This document shows, one piece after another, positions 8,983 through 17,628 of a stretch of DNA of 64,000 bases (its first letter is position 1; every line of letters starts with the position of its first letter). Origin of the DNA: Facklamia languida CCUG 37842 (lineage in GTDB: Bacteria > Bacillota > Bacilli > Lactobacillales > Aerococcaceae); contig NZ_JH601133.1 in the NCBI RefSeq assembly GCF_000245795.1, positions 1,487,505 through 1,551,504 on the forward strand, in the 5' to 3' direction. The position numbers were made by a program, and so were the translations under genes. Below the pieces are notes generated by a model, which saw only the letters and a list, made by a program, of their open reading frames with translations, did not search any database and had not been told where the DNA came from.

Positions 8983-9164
8983 ATGGATTTATTGAAGCGG
9001 CTGAGTTAAAGAATAATAATTGGGATAATAGTTACGCTATTAGCGAGATACGTGCATTTTAAGCATTTGGATCACCTTAACCTTTCTTAATATTATAAAT
9101 ATTGTGAGTTAATGACAATCCTAACACTCCTTTCGCTGAATAATTCACCAAATCCTTTCTTAAC
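8983..9164. other. Gene-free AT-rich spacer
   Basis: Part of the 356-nt gap between argS and the small minus-strand unit. Both flanking transcripts end in it. I see no ORF with a ribosome binding site, no repeat-family copy and no RNA gene. Confidence 0.5.
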
Positions 9165-9198
9165 ACAAATAAAATACCTAAGGGGCTCCCTTAGGTAT
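9165..9198 (-). terminator. Intrinsic terminator of the small minus-strand unit
   Basis: Perfect 11-bp stem (9174-9184 with 9188-9198, atacctaaggg / cccttaggtat, 3-nt loop). Read on the minus strand it is followed by TTTTATTT. It overlaps the stop codon of the 47-codon ORF. Confidence 0.8.
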
Positions 9199-9334
9199 GT
9201 GAGTTGATTATTTGATTAAGAATTGAACCAGATTTACAAGAAATCCGTGGTGATGAAGGCGTAAGGATCGTTAAGAAGCCCTCACAGTCAAGGGGATAAA
9301 GAGCTGGAAATAGGTCTTGAATGAACATCACCAT
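9191..9334 (-). CDS. Small ORF (47 aa) of unknown function, or structured sRNA
   Basis: Not recognised. On the minus strand AAGGAG (9342-9347) lies 7 nt before ATG 9334; a 47-aa ORF (beginning MVMFIQDLFPALYPL, ending NQIINSHT) runs to TAA 9191-9193. The peptide has a hydrophobic N-terminal third and two cysteines, but no clear membrane helix or signal peptide. It has its own consensus promoter (9378-9406) and terminator (9174-9198), so it is transcribed apart from the HAD gene. The transcript also has complementary segments (AGCTGGAA/TTCCAGCT, GAATG/CATTC, GGTGATG/CATCACC), so it may instead act as an RNA, or as both. Confidence 0.45.
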   Translation of the reverse strand: MVMFIQDLFPALYPLDCEGFLTILTPSSPRISCKSGSILNQIINSHT

Positions 9335-9377
9335 TCGATCACTCCTTCCAGCTTGATTCCTTCCACACTTCTCTTTC

Positions 9378-9406
9378 AGTATAGCCAATCAGCTCAGCTA
9401 ATGCAA
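9378..9406 (-). promoter_or_regulatory. Sigma-A promoter of the small minus-strand unit
   Basis: Minus strand: TTGCAT (9406-9401), exactly 17 nt, TATACT (9383-9378), with the transcript start expected near 9371. It begins 10 nt after the stop of the HAD gene, which makes an independent short transcript of about 200 nt. Confidence 0.7.
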
Positions 9407-9416
9407 AGCAAAAGGG

Positions 9417-10232
9417 TCAGATTTCTAAAGCGAAAGTTTCAATTAGAAAGCGGGCCAGGCCATCTTCATCATTCGTAAACTGTGTCTCATGGTCGGCAAT
9501 CGCCTTGACAGAGTCGATCGCATTCTTCATCGCCACTCCATGGCCTGCATAATCGATCATCTCCAAGTCATTATCCTCATCACCAAAGCTATAAATATTG
9601 GCACGGGGAATATGATAGAAGTCCGCGATTGTTTTGACCCCGATCGCCTTATGGATGCCCGCGTGGACCACCTCTAAGACAGGATATTCGCCACCCCAGG
9701 TCCGAACCGATACATCGTCTCCATACTTGGCCAGGATCCTGGCTTGAATAGGAGCTTGGCATTCTTCGGAGGTGAAGAGGGTGAGCGCGATTGGGTTGTG
9801 GATGAGGCTCTGACGGGATAATTTCACATACTTGGCATCGTCCATTGGGTAATAGGGCGATTCTGGTAGTTTCATTGAGGATGTGTAGAGCTGATTGATC
9901 CCTTCCGCACAGATTAAGTCCACATCTAGTTCCTGGTGGTCTGCAAAGAGCTCTAAGGCAATTTCCCGGTCTAATTCCTTATGGTAGCTCGGGATCCAGT
10001 CGGGACGATTGGGGAAGTGGCAGTAAGCACCATTAAAGTTGACCATGGGGCTTTGGATTCCTAATTGGTGATAAATATCGATACTGGTTCGGTAGGGTCG
10101 ACCGGTGACAATACAGACCATATGACCCAATTCGGACAGCTTGCGCAAGGTGCGTATCGTTAGAGATGAAAGTTGAGATTGGTTATTAAGGGTCGTGCCA
10201 TCAAGATCGATGGCGATCAAATGCTGGTTCAT
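9417..10232 (-). CDS. Cof-type HAD-IIB family hydrolase
   Basis: Haloacid dehalogenase-superfamily phosphatase of the Cof/YidA type, which act on sugar phosphates and other phosphorylated metabolites; the specific substrate cannot be read from sequence. Motif I is DLDGT near the N-terminus (nucleophile and acid/base aspartates), motif II is in IVTGRPY, motif III uses the conserved Lys near HAGIHKAIG, and motif IV is FGDEDNDLEMI. A C2 cap lies between motifs II and III. I chose ATG 10232 (271 aa) rather than 10250 because gaggagg sits 6 nt upstream of 10232 and would lie inside the longer frame. It is a single gene, divergent from the MIP18-like gene. Confidence 0.9.
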   Translation of the reverse strand: MNQHLIAIDLDGTTLNNQSQLSSLTIRTLRKLSELGHMVCIVTGRPYRTSIDIYHQLGIQSPMVNFNGAYCHFPNRPDWIPSYHKELDREIALELFADHQELDVDLICAEGINQLYTSSMKLPESPYYPMDDAKYVKLSRQSLIHNPIALTLFTSEECQAPIQARILAKYGDDVSVRTWGGEYPVLEVVHAGIHKAIGVKTIADFYHIPRANIYSFGDEDNDLEMIDYAGHGVAMKNAIDSVKAIADHETQFTNDEDGLARFLIETFALEI

Positions 10233-10298
10233 CGTGTACCTCCTCGACAATTAAGTAAATTATATCAAAAAAAGTCCGATAAACAAGAATCAAGCCAT

Positions 10299-10327
10299 TT
10301 GGTGATTTTCATGAAATCATGTAAAAT
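10299..10327 (+). promoter_or_regulatory. Promoter of the MIP18-like gene
   Basis: TTGGTG (10299-10304), 17 nt, TAAAAT (10322-10327), 24 nt upstream of ATG 10352. Confidence 0.55.
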
Positions 10328-10351
10328 AAAGGATGAAAGAGAGGCGATGAC

Positions 10352-10690
10352 ATGGATTTAACCAGAATGCGAGAGGCTAAGGACCTCAGTCCATTAGAAG
10401 AAGCCCTAGTTGAGCGTTTGACGACTGTCATTGATCCCGAATTAGGAATCGATTTGGTTAATTTAGGTCTAATCTATCGAGCCGATCTGACTCAAGAGGG
10501 GGTCTTGAAGGTGCTCATGACTTTAACCACCCCCATGTGTCCCTTGGCGGATGTATTGATTGAAGATTTAAACTTGGCTTTTGAAGACTTAGAGGAGGTC
10601 AAGGAGGTTGAGGTGACCTTAACCTTCGATCCGCCCTGGACCTTAGATAAATTATCCCGGTATGCCAAGATTGCCCTAGGGGTCTTTTAA
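10352..10690 (+). CDS. MIP18/DUF59 family metal-sulfur cluster assembly factor
   Basis: The 112-aa protein is a single DUF59 (MIP18/PaaD-like) domain, a family that helps load or mature iron-sulfur clusters and includes SufT. The conserved features are DPELGIDLVNLGLIY (about residues 28-42), the central beta strand LKVLMTLTTPMCPL with its conserved cysteine (the candidate cluster ligand), and the C-terminal TFDPPWTLDKLS. There is no suf operon nearby, so a general maturation role is inferred. It starts at ATG 10352 with a purine-rich gagagg upstream and a promoter at 10299-10327. The gene after it on the same strand is unknown. Confidence 0.85.
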   Translation: MDLTRMREAKDLSPLEEALVERLTTVIDPELGIDLVNLGLIYRADLTQEGVLKVLMTLTTPMCPLADVLIEDLNLAFEDLEEVKEVEVTLTFDPPWTLDKLSRYAKIALGVF

Positions 10691-10832
10691 GGAGTTCGAA
10701 TGGGGCGCTGAACAGCCTGATCCTCTACCCAAGACCGATTAATAAGAGACGGAGTCGATCACTATCAAAGAGTATCGTATTAACCAGCAAACAGCTTTCC
10801 AGTGGATTGACCACCAGATATCCCTAACAGCG

Positions 10833-11147
10833 ATGGCTAATCGCTATTGGAGTCAAGAGGTAACTCGGTTCTCTCTCAACCTCCTGCTGCAAGTGGATGC
10901 TAGTCTGATAGCAACGGATATCGCCACGGGTTTTCCCTACCTCTTAGCCATGAAGCGTAGGGAGCTAGAAGCGATCATTCATCAAAGCTTTAAGACTTAT
11001 TTGGCAGACCGATCCAACCAGGTAGACCTGGACCAGGGAGTTCGGGAATTTCCCAAGCAGGTTAAGGAGACCTTGGCAGGCTATCTGGCTGGTCAACCAT
11101 TGATTCAATTAGATTCAATTGAGTTTGATATTTCCTGGATGATTTAG
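10833..11147 (+). CDS. Hypothetical protein; true start may lie upstream at a non-AUG codon
   Basis: Not recognised. From ATG 10833 it gives 104 aa, mixed alpha/beta with no membrane segment, ending IEFDISWMI. No Shine-Dalgarno precedes that ATG. The frame stays open back to 10746 (a TAA lies at 10743-10745), and the extra codons look coding. A GGAG at 10751-10754 is well placed only for ATC 10758 or 10764; no ATG, GTG or TTG exists in that stretch. Initiation at a rare codon, or a frameshift against an upstream start, would explain this. It lies between the MIP18-like gene and the clpB promoter. Confidence 0.5.
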   Translation: MANRYWSQEVTRFSLNLLLQVDASLIATDIATGFPYLLAMKRRELEAIIHQSFKTYLADRSNQVDLDQGVREFPKQVKETLAGYLAGQPLIQLDSIEFDISWMI

Positions 11148-11155
11148 AAAAAAAG

Positions 11156-11185
11156 ATTGACCTTTTCTGACTAATGGACTATAAT
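11156..11185 (+). promoter_or_regulatory. clpB: clpB promoter with overlapping CtsR-like operator
   Basis: TTGACC (11157-11162), 17 nt, TATAAT (11180-11185). A tandem heptad ATTGACC-TTT-TCTGACT (11156-11172) overlaps the -35. It matches the known CtsR operator read on this strand (TTTGACC-NTN-TTTGACC) with few mismatches. Confidence 0.75.
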
Positions 11186-11191
11186 GAACCT

Positions 11192-11215
11192 AAGCTCGAA
11201 AGCGAGCTTTTCTTA
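11192..11215 (+). promoter_or_regulatory. Hairpin at the 5' end of the clpB transcript
   Basis: AAGCTCG (11192-11198) pairs perfectly with CGAGCTT (11203-11209), loop AAAG, then ttctt. It lies at the predicted first bases of the mRNA, so it may stabilise the 5' end or terminate weakly. Confidence 0.45.
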
Positions 11216-11228
11216 TCGAAAAAATTTT

Positions 11229-11245
11229 CTTGACCAAGTTTGACT
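11229..11245 (+). promoter_or_regulatory. Second CtsR-like operator in the clpB leader
   Basis: CTTGACC-AAG-TTTGACT (11229-11245): two heptads with a 3-nt spacer, the CtsR arrangement. It sits between the transcript start and the clpB ribosome binding site, about 66 nt downstream of the first box. Confidence 0.6.
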
Positions 11246-11268
11246 ATATACCCATAAGGAGTGATAAA

Positions 11269-13869
11269 ATGATTGAAAAAATGACAACTACGATGCAAGA
11301 AGCATTGGGTCAAGCCCAGCAGATTGCGATGACCCGTCACCATCAAGCCATTGACATTCCTCACCTTTGGTTGGTCTTTATCCAAAGCGACCATTTCGCA
11401 GGAAAGTTATATGAGGCCTTAGGCCTTGACCGGGCAGCCTTTCAGGCAGTGATTGAAGCTGAAATTGACAAGATCAGCCAGGTGACAGGTTCGAATGTCC
11501 AGTACGGTCAACAATTCAGTCAGCGATTAAACCAACTGATCGCTGATGCCAGCCAAATTGCACAAGACTTTGGAGATGACTACCTGTCAACAGAAGTTTT
11601 TCTCCTTGCCCTCTATCAACAAAAGGGCAATCCACTCACAAAGTGGCTGAATGACCATGGTTTGACACAAGCCCAATTACAAGCAAAAATTGACCAAATG
11701 AGAGGAGGAGAGCGTGTGACTTCACAAAATCAAGAAGAAACTTATGAATCTTTACAGAAGTACGCTACTAATTTAAATGAAGCGGTTAAGAATAACCAGC
11801 TCGATCCCGTGATTGGACGGGATGAAGAAATTCGGGACGTCATCCGGATTCTTTCGCGTAAGACTAAGAATAACCCTATTCTTATTGGGGAACCTGGGGT
11901 CGGTAAAACAGCGATTGTGGAGGGCTTGGCCCATCGGATTGTTCGCAAGGATGTTCCCGAGAATTTAAAGAATAAACAAATTTACTCACTGGACATGGGG
12001 GCCTTAATTGCTGGAGCCAAGTACCGGGGGGAATTTGAGGAGCGGTTTAAGGCAGTCCTCAAGGAAGTCAAACAAGCGGATGGACAAATCTTACTCTTTA
12101 TTGATGAAATTCATACCATCGTTGGTGCAGGTAAGACCGAAGGGTCCATGGATGCCGGCAACTTACTCAAGCCCATGTTGGCCCGAGGGGAATTGCATTG
12201 TATTGGGGCTACTACCTTGGATGAATATCGGGAGAATATTGAGAAAGACAAGGCCTTAGAGCGTCGCTTCCAGAAAGTGCTGGTGCAAGAACCGACAGTC
12301 GAAGATACCATCTCGATTCTACGGGGCTTGAAGGAACGCTATGAGATCCACCATGGTGTCAATATCCATGATAATGCCTTGGTGGCTGCAGCCACTTTGT
12401 CCAATCGTTACATTACCGATCGTTTCTTGCCCGACAAGGCGATTGACTTAATTGATGAGGCTTCAGCGACAATTAAGGTTGAGATGAATTCCATGCCAAC
12501 TGAAATGGATGCGGTCAACCGTCGCTTGATGCAATTAGAGATTGAAGAAGCGGCCTTGAAGAAGGAAAGTGACGAGGCTTCCAAGAAGCGGTTGGAGAAT
12601 TTGCAGGAAGAATTAAAAGAGATCCGCCAAGAAGCCAATGAATTGAAGATGCGGTGGGAGATCGAGAAGGAAGCGGCAGGGGCTTTGCGCCACAAACGGG
12701 AAGAACTTGACCAAGCCCGTCACCAATTGGAAGAAGCGGAGAGCAATTATGACCTGGAAACAGCCGCCCGCTTACGCCATGGAGAAATTCCGCAGTTAGA
12801 ACAAGAATTGAAGCAGCTCGAGAACCAAGCCCAGGAGACCTTGGACCATCAAGCCGATCGCTTGACTCAAGAGAGTGTAACGGAAGTGGAGATTGCCAAA
12901 GTAGTCGAACGTTTAACCGGAATTCCAGTCAACCGCTTGGTTGAAGGGGAAAGGGCTAAGTTGATGAATTTAGGCGCGACCCTTCATAAACGCGTCATTG
13001 GTCAAGATGAGGCGGTCGACAAGGTCAGTGAAGCCGTCCTACGTTCCAGAGCAGGACTGCAGGATCCATCCAAACCCATTGGTTCCTTCCTCTTCTTAGG
13101 ACCCACTGGGGTTGGTAAGACAGAATTAGCCAAGTCATTGGCAGAAGTCCTCTTTGATGATGAGAACCACATGGTTCGAATTGACATGTCAGAATATATG
13201 GAGAAACATACGGTCTCAAGGTTAGTCGGAGCGCCTCCAGGTTACATTGGCTATGAAGAAGGCGGTCAATTGACTGAAGCTGTAAGACGCAGCCCTTATT
13301 CAATCGTCTTACTAGATGAGATTGAAAAGGCTCACCCAGATGTCTTCAATATTCTCTTACAAGTCTTAGATGATGGGCGCTTGACCGATTCTAAGGGTCG
13401 GGTGGTCGACTTCAAGAATACAGTCTTGATCATGACGTCCAATATTGGGTCACACCTCTTATTAGAAGGAGTCCAACCGGATGGTCAGATTGCGGAGGAG
13501 ACTAGCCATGCAGTCATGCGGGCCTTGAACACCCACTTCAAGCCAGAGTTCCTCAATCGGATTGATGATATTGTGCTCTTCAAGCCATTGACTCGCGACA
13601 ATCTCAAGGGAATTGTCGATAAGTTCTTAGTTTCCTTACGGCGCCGCCTACATGATCAGGCCATCGACCTCGTCCTCACTGATCAAGCCATCGCTTGGTT
13701 GGCTGAGAATGGGTATGACCCCGTTTATGGGGCAAGACCACTTTTACGCTTTATCACCAAAGAGTTGGAGACACCAATTGCCAAGGAGATAATTGCCGGT
13801 CACCTTCTACCTGACTCAACCTTGAAGGTTGATCTAAAGGACGACCAGTTAGTCTTTGAAGTTGAATAA
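11269..13869 (+). CDS. clpB: ATP-dependent chaperone ClpB
   Basis: Hsp100 disaggregase that, with DnaK-DnaJ-GrpE, threads aggregated proteins through its hexameric pore. The 866 aa contain an N-terminal Clp-N repeat domain (about 1-150), NBD1 with Walker A GEPGVGKT (near 206), the coiled-coil middle domain (about 400-520, rich in E, K, Q and R) that docks DnaK, NBD2 with GPTGVGKT (near 610), and a C-terminal D2-small domain. No ClpP-binding loop is evident, as expected for ClpB. The start was placed at ATG 11269 behind aaggagtgat; the upstream in-frame codon at 11230 falls inside the operator. Regulation by CtsR is inferred from two boxes; no CIRCE is seen here. Confidence 0.95.
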   Translation: MIEKMTTTMQEALGQAQQIAMTRHHQAIDIPHLWLVFIQSDHFAGKLYEALGLDRAAFQAVIEAEIDKISQVTGSNVQYGQQFSQRLNQLIADASQIAQDFGDDYLSTEVFLLALYQQKGNPLTKWLNDHGLTQAQLQAKIDQMRGGERVTSQNQEETYESLQKYATNLNEAVKNNQLDPVIGRDEEIRDVIRILSRKTKNNPILIGEPGVGKTAIVEGLAHRIVRKDVPENLKNKQIYSLDMGALIAGAKYRGEFEERFKAVLKEVKQADGQILLFIDEIHTIVGAGKTEGSMDAGNLLKPMLARGELHCIGATTLDEYRENIEKDKALERRFQKVLVQEPTVEDTISILRGLKERYEIHHGVNIHDNALVAAATLSNRYITDRFLPDKAIDLIDEASATIKVEMNSMPTEMDAVNRRLMQLEIEEAALKKESDEASKKRLENLQEELKEIRQEANELKMRWEIEKEAAGALRHKREELDQARHQLEEAESNYDLETAARLRHGEIPQLEQELKQLENQAQETLDHQADRLTQESVTEVEIAKVVERLTGIPVNRLVEGERAKLMNLGATLHKRVIGQDEAVDKVSEAVLRSRAGLQDPSKPIGSFLFLGPTGVGKTELAKSLAEVLFDDENHMVRIDMSEYMEKHTVSRLVGAPPGYIGYEEGGQLTEAVRRSPYSIVLLDEIEKAHPDVFNILLQVLDDGRLTDSKGRVVDFKNTVLIMTSNIGSHLLLEGVQPDGQIAEETSHAVMRALNTHFKPEFLNRIDDIVLFKPLTRDNLKGIVDKFLVSLRRRLHDQAIDLVLTDQAIAWLAENGYDPVYGARPLLRFITKELETPIAKEIIAGHLLPDSTLKVDLKDDQLVFEVE

Positions 13870-13911
13870 AGGAACCAGATCAAATGGTCCCACTCATACC
13901 TTAAAATCATT

Positions 13912-13978
13912 GAACCGAATCCTAGACCCAGATATGATGCATTATCTGATTGGTCTAGGGTTCTTTTTTGTCTTGTTC
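13912..13978 (+). terminator. Terminator after clpB
   Basis: CCTAGACC (13921-13928) and an AGAT block pair with ATCT and GGTCTAGG, extended by GAACC/GGTTC, then ttctttttt. Confidence 0.7.
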
Positions 13979-14101
13979 TGACAAAGGATTTATCGGTCCG
14001 CTTCACGTAAAGATAGGGTTCCTTGGATCTTAAAGACTTATTAAGAGTCATTCGAATTGGTTTGTGGTAAACTGATGATAATCAACGATTGGAGTGACTT
14101 T

Positions 14102-15337
14102 ATGAGACGAATGGAAAGGCTCGACAAAATTGTCGTTCGTTACATCTTATTAATTGCCGTTCTGGCCTTGGCAGTCTTTAATTATGAATTGATTATTCAA
14201 TGGGTTGGGAAGATCTGGCGCGTTCTGATGCCGATCCTTGTTGGTGGTGTGATCGCCTTTATCTTGAACATCCCCATGTATCATTATGAGAAATTATTCT
14301 TTCCCCAATCCAATTCCAAGTATGTGAAGGCCCTACGACGACCTGTCGCGATTTTCTTGTCCTTATTGACGATTACGATTGTCATCTTACTTGTGACAGG
14401 ATTGGTCCTTCCTCAGATTTATAATGTCATCACAGAGGCTTTGGCAGCAGTGCCCTTATTAGGCGAACGTTTTCAAGAAGGGATCAACCACTTGCAGAAT
14501 GTCCTGCCAGAAGAATCAAGTGAATATAGTCGGCTCTTTCAGATTAATTGGAATGAGGCGATATCGAATATCCGCAACTGGGCCAATACCTTGGTGGGGG
14601 GCATCTTGAATACCACGCTTTCAACAGTTGGGTCACTGGCGAGTTTTGTGGTTAATGGGGTCTTATCCTTAATCTTCTCCTTCTACCTCTTAATGTCTAA
14701 GGAGCACTTGCTGGATCAATTCTTGCGGGTTCTGACCACCTACACTTCTAAGGCGACGACCCGCCGTATCTTATACGTCTTAACCACCCTTGATGATGCT
14801 TTCAAGCATTTTCTAACTGCGGAAGTCATCGATGCAACTATTCTGGGGACCTTGGTAACACTGGGGATGTGGCTCTTCCGCTTCCCTTATCCGGGTATGA
14901 TTGGCGCTTTGACCGGGGTTTTGGCTTTAATTCCCATGTTGGGAGCCTATCTCTCGGGGGCAATCGGGATGATCTTAATTTCAGCCCATTCCATTCCGCA
15001 AGCCCTTTGGTTCTTAGTTTTTATGATCTGTGTCCAACAATTTGAGGGTAACGTTATCTATCCACGGATTGTTGGCAATTCACTCGGTTTACCCGGCATG
15101 TGGGTTCTGTTTGCGGTCACCGTTGGAGGTGGGCTATTCGGTATCCCTGGTATGCTGATTGGGGTGCCCTTGGCTTCAGCCGTCTACAAGATTGTTCGTC
15201 GAGATATCTTGGACCGTGAGCGTCATGATTTTAAGAACCGCCGCGCCTTGATCTTGAATGCACGCAAAGATTCCTTTAAACAGATCTCAGACGATTTAGA
15301 CCAGGCCCACCTTGAAGGGCAATCGTCCCTTGATTGA
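14102..15337 (+). CDS. AI-2E family transporter (YdgG/PerM type)
   Basis: Multi-pass inner membrane protein of the AI-2E transporter family; members export autoinducer-2 or act as Na+/H+ antiporters, and which applies here is unknown. The 411 aa have about eight hydrophobic segments, with the characteristic C-terminal block (NVIYPRIVGNSLGLPGMWVL, then GIPGMLIGVPLAS). ATG 14102 is preferred over 14057 because ggagtg lies 6-11 nt before it. The extreme C-terminus is hydrophilic. It is a single gene between the clpB terminator and the nfeD-floA cluster. Confidence 0.85.
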   Translation: MRRMERLDKIVVRYILLIAVLALAVFNYELIIQWVGKIWRVLMPILVGGVIAFILNIPMYHYEKLFFPQSNSKYVKALRRPVAIFLSLLTITIVILLVTGLVLPQIYNVITEALAAVPLLGERFQEGINHLQNVLPEESSEYSRLFQINWNEAISNIRNWANTLVGGILNTTLSTVGSLASFVVNGVLSLIFSFYLLMSKEHLLDQFLRVLTTYTSKATTRRILYVLTTLDDAFKHFLTAEVIDATILGTLVTLGMWLFRFPYPGMIGALTGVLALIPMLGAYLSGAIGMILISAHSIPQALWFLVFMICVQQFEGNVIYPRIVGNSLGLPGMWVLFAVTVGGGLFGIPGMLIGVPLASAVYKIVRRDILDRERHDFKNRRALILNARKDSFKQISDDLDQAHLEGQSSLD

Positions 15338-15390
15338 ATTTCTGGTAGGACGCAGTCGCAGATTCAAAGGAAAGAAAGGAGGGTGTCGAA

Positions 15391-15990
15391 TTGAATTTTG
15401 TATTGTTAGCGGGTGTGGCCTTGGTGGTCATCGCCTTATTTTCTAGATATTCTTGGGTCTTTTTGCTGCTAGCTAGTCTAGCCTTTGCCTTTTATTTCGG
15501 GATTGACCAGGACAACCTCATGACCCTGTTACTTTTTTTAATCGGAATGGGCTTGATCTTGGTTGAATTTTATGTGCCGGACTTTGGTTTGGCTGGATTA
15601 TTGGGGGCAGGGGCCAGCCTCTTGGCCTTATGGTTTAAGATTGGTGAGGTTCGACCGGTAATGCTTTTAGTGCTTGCCAGCTTAGTTCTGATCGTTGTTT
15701 TAGCGGGACTTCTACTTAAACTTGGCTTTTCCTTGGCCATCAGTCCCAACTTCGTCCTGAACAAAGCGATCGATGAGAAGGCCAGTTCGGATGGCCGTGA
15801 GGATTTACAAGACCTAGTGGGACATAGAGGGCAAGTGCTTGCCGATTTACGTCCCGTTGGCAAGATCCGCGTAAATGACCGGACTTATGATGCTTATAGT
15901 CAAGACCAAATGTTAGTAACCGGGAGTGAAATCCTGGTGACGGAAGTTGTGCGCAATAAGATTTATGTAAGGAGTGTTGAGGATGAATAA
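15391..15990 (+). CDS. NfeD family membrane protein
   Basis: Companion protein of flotillin in membrane microdomains (NfeD-like). The 199 aa have three or four hydrophobic helices in the first 115 residues, then a C-terminal OB-fold domain ([18 protein letters not shown] near 140-158; [19 protein letters not shown] near 174-192). The N-terminal serine-protease part of long NfeDs is absent, so this is a short or truncated-type NfeD. It starts at TTG 15391 behind aaaggaggg, and its stop overlaps the start of floA (15983), typical translational coupling. Confidence 0.85.
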   Translation: MNFVLLAGVALVVIALFSRYSWVFLLLASLAFAFYFGIDQDNLMTLLLFLIGMGLILVEFYVPDFGLAGLLGAGASLLALWFKIGEVRPVMLLVLASLVLIVVLAGLLLKLGFSLAISPNFVLNKAIDEKASSDGREDLQDLVGHRGQVLADLRPVGKIRVNDRTYDAYSQDQMLVTGSEILVTEVVRNKIYVRSVEDE

Positions 15991-16999
15991 TCATCTATTT
16001 TCAAGTTACGGAAACGATTCAACCTATCTCATAACAGGTATCATTATCTTTTTGGCAATCATTGTGATTGCGCTCTTTCTAAGGTTTGTGCCAATCGGCT
16101 TATGGATTACCGCCTATTTCTCTGGGGCCAAGGTTTCGATTGGTGACCTAGCGGGAATGCGTCTAAGACGGGTGGAACCGGTTAAGATTGTTAATCCTTT
16201 GATTAAGGCCACGAAGGCGGGGGTCCCTGTTAAGACCGACCAATTAGAGGCCCACTACCTAGCAGGTGGCAATGTTAACCTGGTGGTGGATGCCTTGATT
16301 GCGGCCCAACGTGCCAATATTGACCTGGAATTTGAACAAGCAGCAGCCATCGACCTAGCGGGACGGAATGTCTTCGAAGCGGTTCAAGTATCGGTAAACC
16401 CGAAAGTCATTGAGACTCCTATCATTGCAGGGGTCGCAATGGACGGGATTGAAGTTAAGGCCAAGGCCAAGGTAACTGTTCGTGCGAATATAGAACGCTT
16501 AGTCGGTGGGGCAGGTGAAGAAACGATCATCGCCCGGGTCGGTGAAGGGATTGTAACGACTGTCGGTTCTGCTACCAAGCACTCGATTGTCCTTGAAAAT
16601 CCTGATTCGATCTCCCAAACGATATTGCGCAAGGGGCTGGATTCCGGAACTGCTTTTGAGATCTTATCGATTGATATCGCCGATGTCGATGTCGGCCGGA
16701 ATATCGGAGCCAAGCTTCAAGCGGACCAGGCCGAAGCCGACAAGAAGATTGCCCAAGCCAAGGCTGAGGAACGTCGAGCCGTTGCGATTGCGGTTGAGCA
16801 AGAGAATGTGGCTGAAGTTCAACGGATGCGGGCCAAGGTAGTTGAAGCCGAATCTCAAGTGCCTCTAGCGGTGGCAGAAGCCTTCCGTCAGGGCAACCTG
16901 GGAATTATGGACTACTACAAATTAGAGAATGTCCAAGCCGATTCAAAGATGCGACAAGCGATTGCGGAAGACGAGACCAGTGTACTAGATAGTGAGTGA
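15983..16999 (+). CDS. floA: Flotillin-like protein FloA
   Basis: Scaffold of membrane microdomains (YqfA type), anchored by an N-terminal hydrophobic segment (about residues 13-38). The 338-aa length matches FloA. A SPFH-type region follows ([33 protein letters not shown]), then an alanine/glutamate-rich coiled-coil ([20 protein letters not shown], about 245-300) for oligomerisation. The true start is ATG 15983, 8 nt after AAGGAG; an upstream GTG at 15974 is too close to that site. It overlaps nfeD by 8 nt and the next ORF by one base, so the three are coupled. Confidence 0.93.
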   Translation: MNNHLFSSYGNDSTYLITGIIIFLAIIVIALFLRFVPIGLWITAYFSGAKVSIGDLAGMRLRRVEPVKIVNPLIKATKAGVPVKTDQLEAHYLAGGNVNLVVDALIAAQRANIDLEFEQAAAIDLAGRNVFEAVQVSVNPKVIETPIIAGVAMDGIEVKAKAKVTVRANIERLVGGAGEETIIARVGEGIVTTVGSATKHSIVLENPDSISQTILRKGLDSGTAFEILSIDIADVDVGRNIGAKLQADQAEADKKIAQAKAEERRAVAIAVEQENVAEVQRMRAKVVEAESQVPLAVAEAFRQGNLGIMDYYKLENVQADSKMRQAIAEDETSVLDSE

Positions 17000-17565
17000 T
17001 GACAATGGAATTCATTCAATATTTAGTCATTGTCTTCATCATCTATCGGTTCATTAATCGCTGGTCCAAAGTATTAGTGGATAAGAATCGACATGCATCG
17101 GACGACTCCAAGACTTCTGAACTAGACCCCTATCAAGGTCAACGAAATCGTAACCGCCAAGCTGCCAGAAAGAAGCAAGACACTCAAGCACTGGAAGAAG
17201 AATTAAGGGCCAAGTTACTGACCAACCTGACCATTCTCCTTTCTAATCTATCGAGGCGGAATGAGAGAAAGGAAGACCATTCACGTCAGACCCGTTCGCT
17301 CGACCAAGACCTCTTAGAAGAGACCTGGGCTCATTCTCAGTCGAATTCGTCCACTAGCAGTCGGTCGGTTATTCGCTCAGACCGGTTTCCTCAACCGCCT
17401 CAGGAAGCGAATCAGAAGCGAAGACGATCTGGCCTCCAGGGTAGACGCCATATGAATCAAGAGAAAGTGAGACCGCAATCCTCTAAGCGGAAAGTGTCCC
17501 GGTCTTCACTCAAACAAGCCGTGGTCTGGTCCGAAATTCTCCAGCCTCCCAAGTCGCTCCGGTAA
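16999..17565 (+). CDS. Hypothetical membrane-anchored protein downstream of floA
   Basis: Unrecognised 188-aa protein in the position of the small gene after floA. One N-terminal hydrophobic segment (FIQYLVIVFIIYRFI, about residues 5-20) is followed by a long hydrophilic, low-complexity tail very rich in R, S, Q and K (RRSGLQGRRHMNQEKVRPQ), probably disordered and basic. The stop of floA and the ATG share TGATG, so translation is coupled; no independent Shine-Dalgarno is seen, and ATG 17005 is an alternative start. The basic cytoplasmic tail next to a flotillin suggests a microdomain-associated partner; that is inference. Confidence 0.65.
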   Translation: MTMEFIQYLVIVFIIYRFINRWSKVLVDKNRHASDDSKTSELDPYQGQRNRNRQAARKKQDTQALEEELRAKLLTNLTILLSNLSRRNERKEDHSRQTRSLDQDLLEETWAHSQSNSSTSSRSVIRSDRFPQPPQEANQKRRRSGLQGRRHMNQEKVRPQSSKRKVSRSSLKQAVVWSEILQPPKSLR

Positions 17566-17628
17566 CCACAAGGCATCTGAGTGGGGTCTGCTTCATTTAA
17601 GCCTTAATGTCAAAGAAGGAGGATCCAA

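Noticed and set aside
9174-9371. 6S RNA or SRP RNA identity for the small minus-strand unit
   Set aside because: Length is about right for 6S, but I see no single long hairpin with a central bubble and no SRP tetraloop domain; identity left open.
11230-11268. Longer ClpB start at 11230
   Set aside because: It lies in a CtsR-like box and upstream of the aaggag that fits ATG 11269.
12111-12695. ORFs on the opposite strand of clpB, infB, dnaK and other long genes
   Set aside because: Shadows of real coding frames; biased composition and no start signals.
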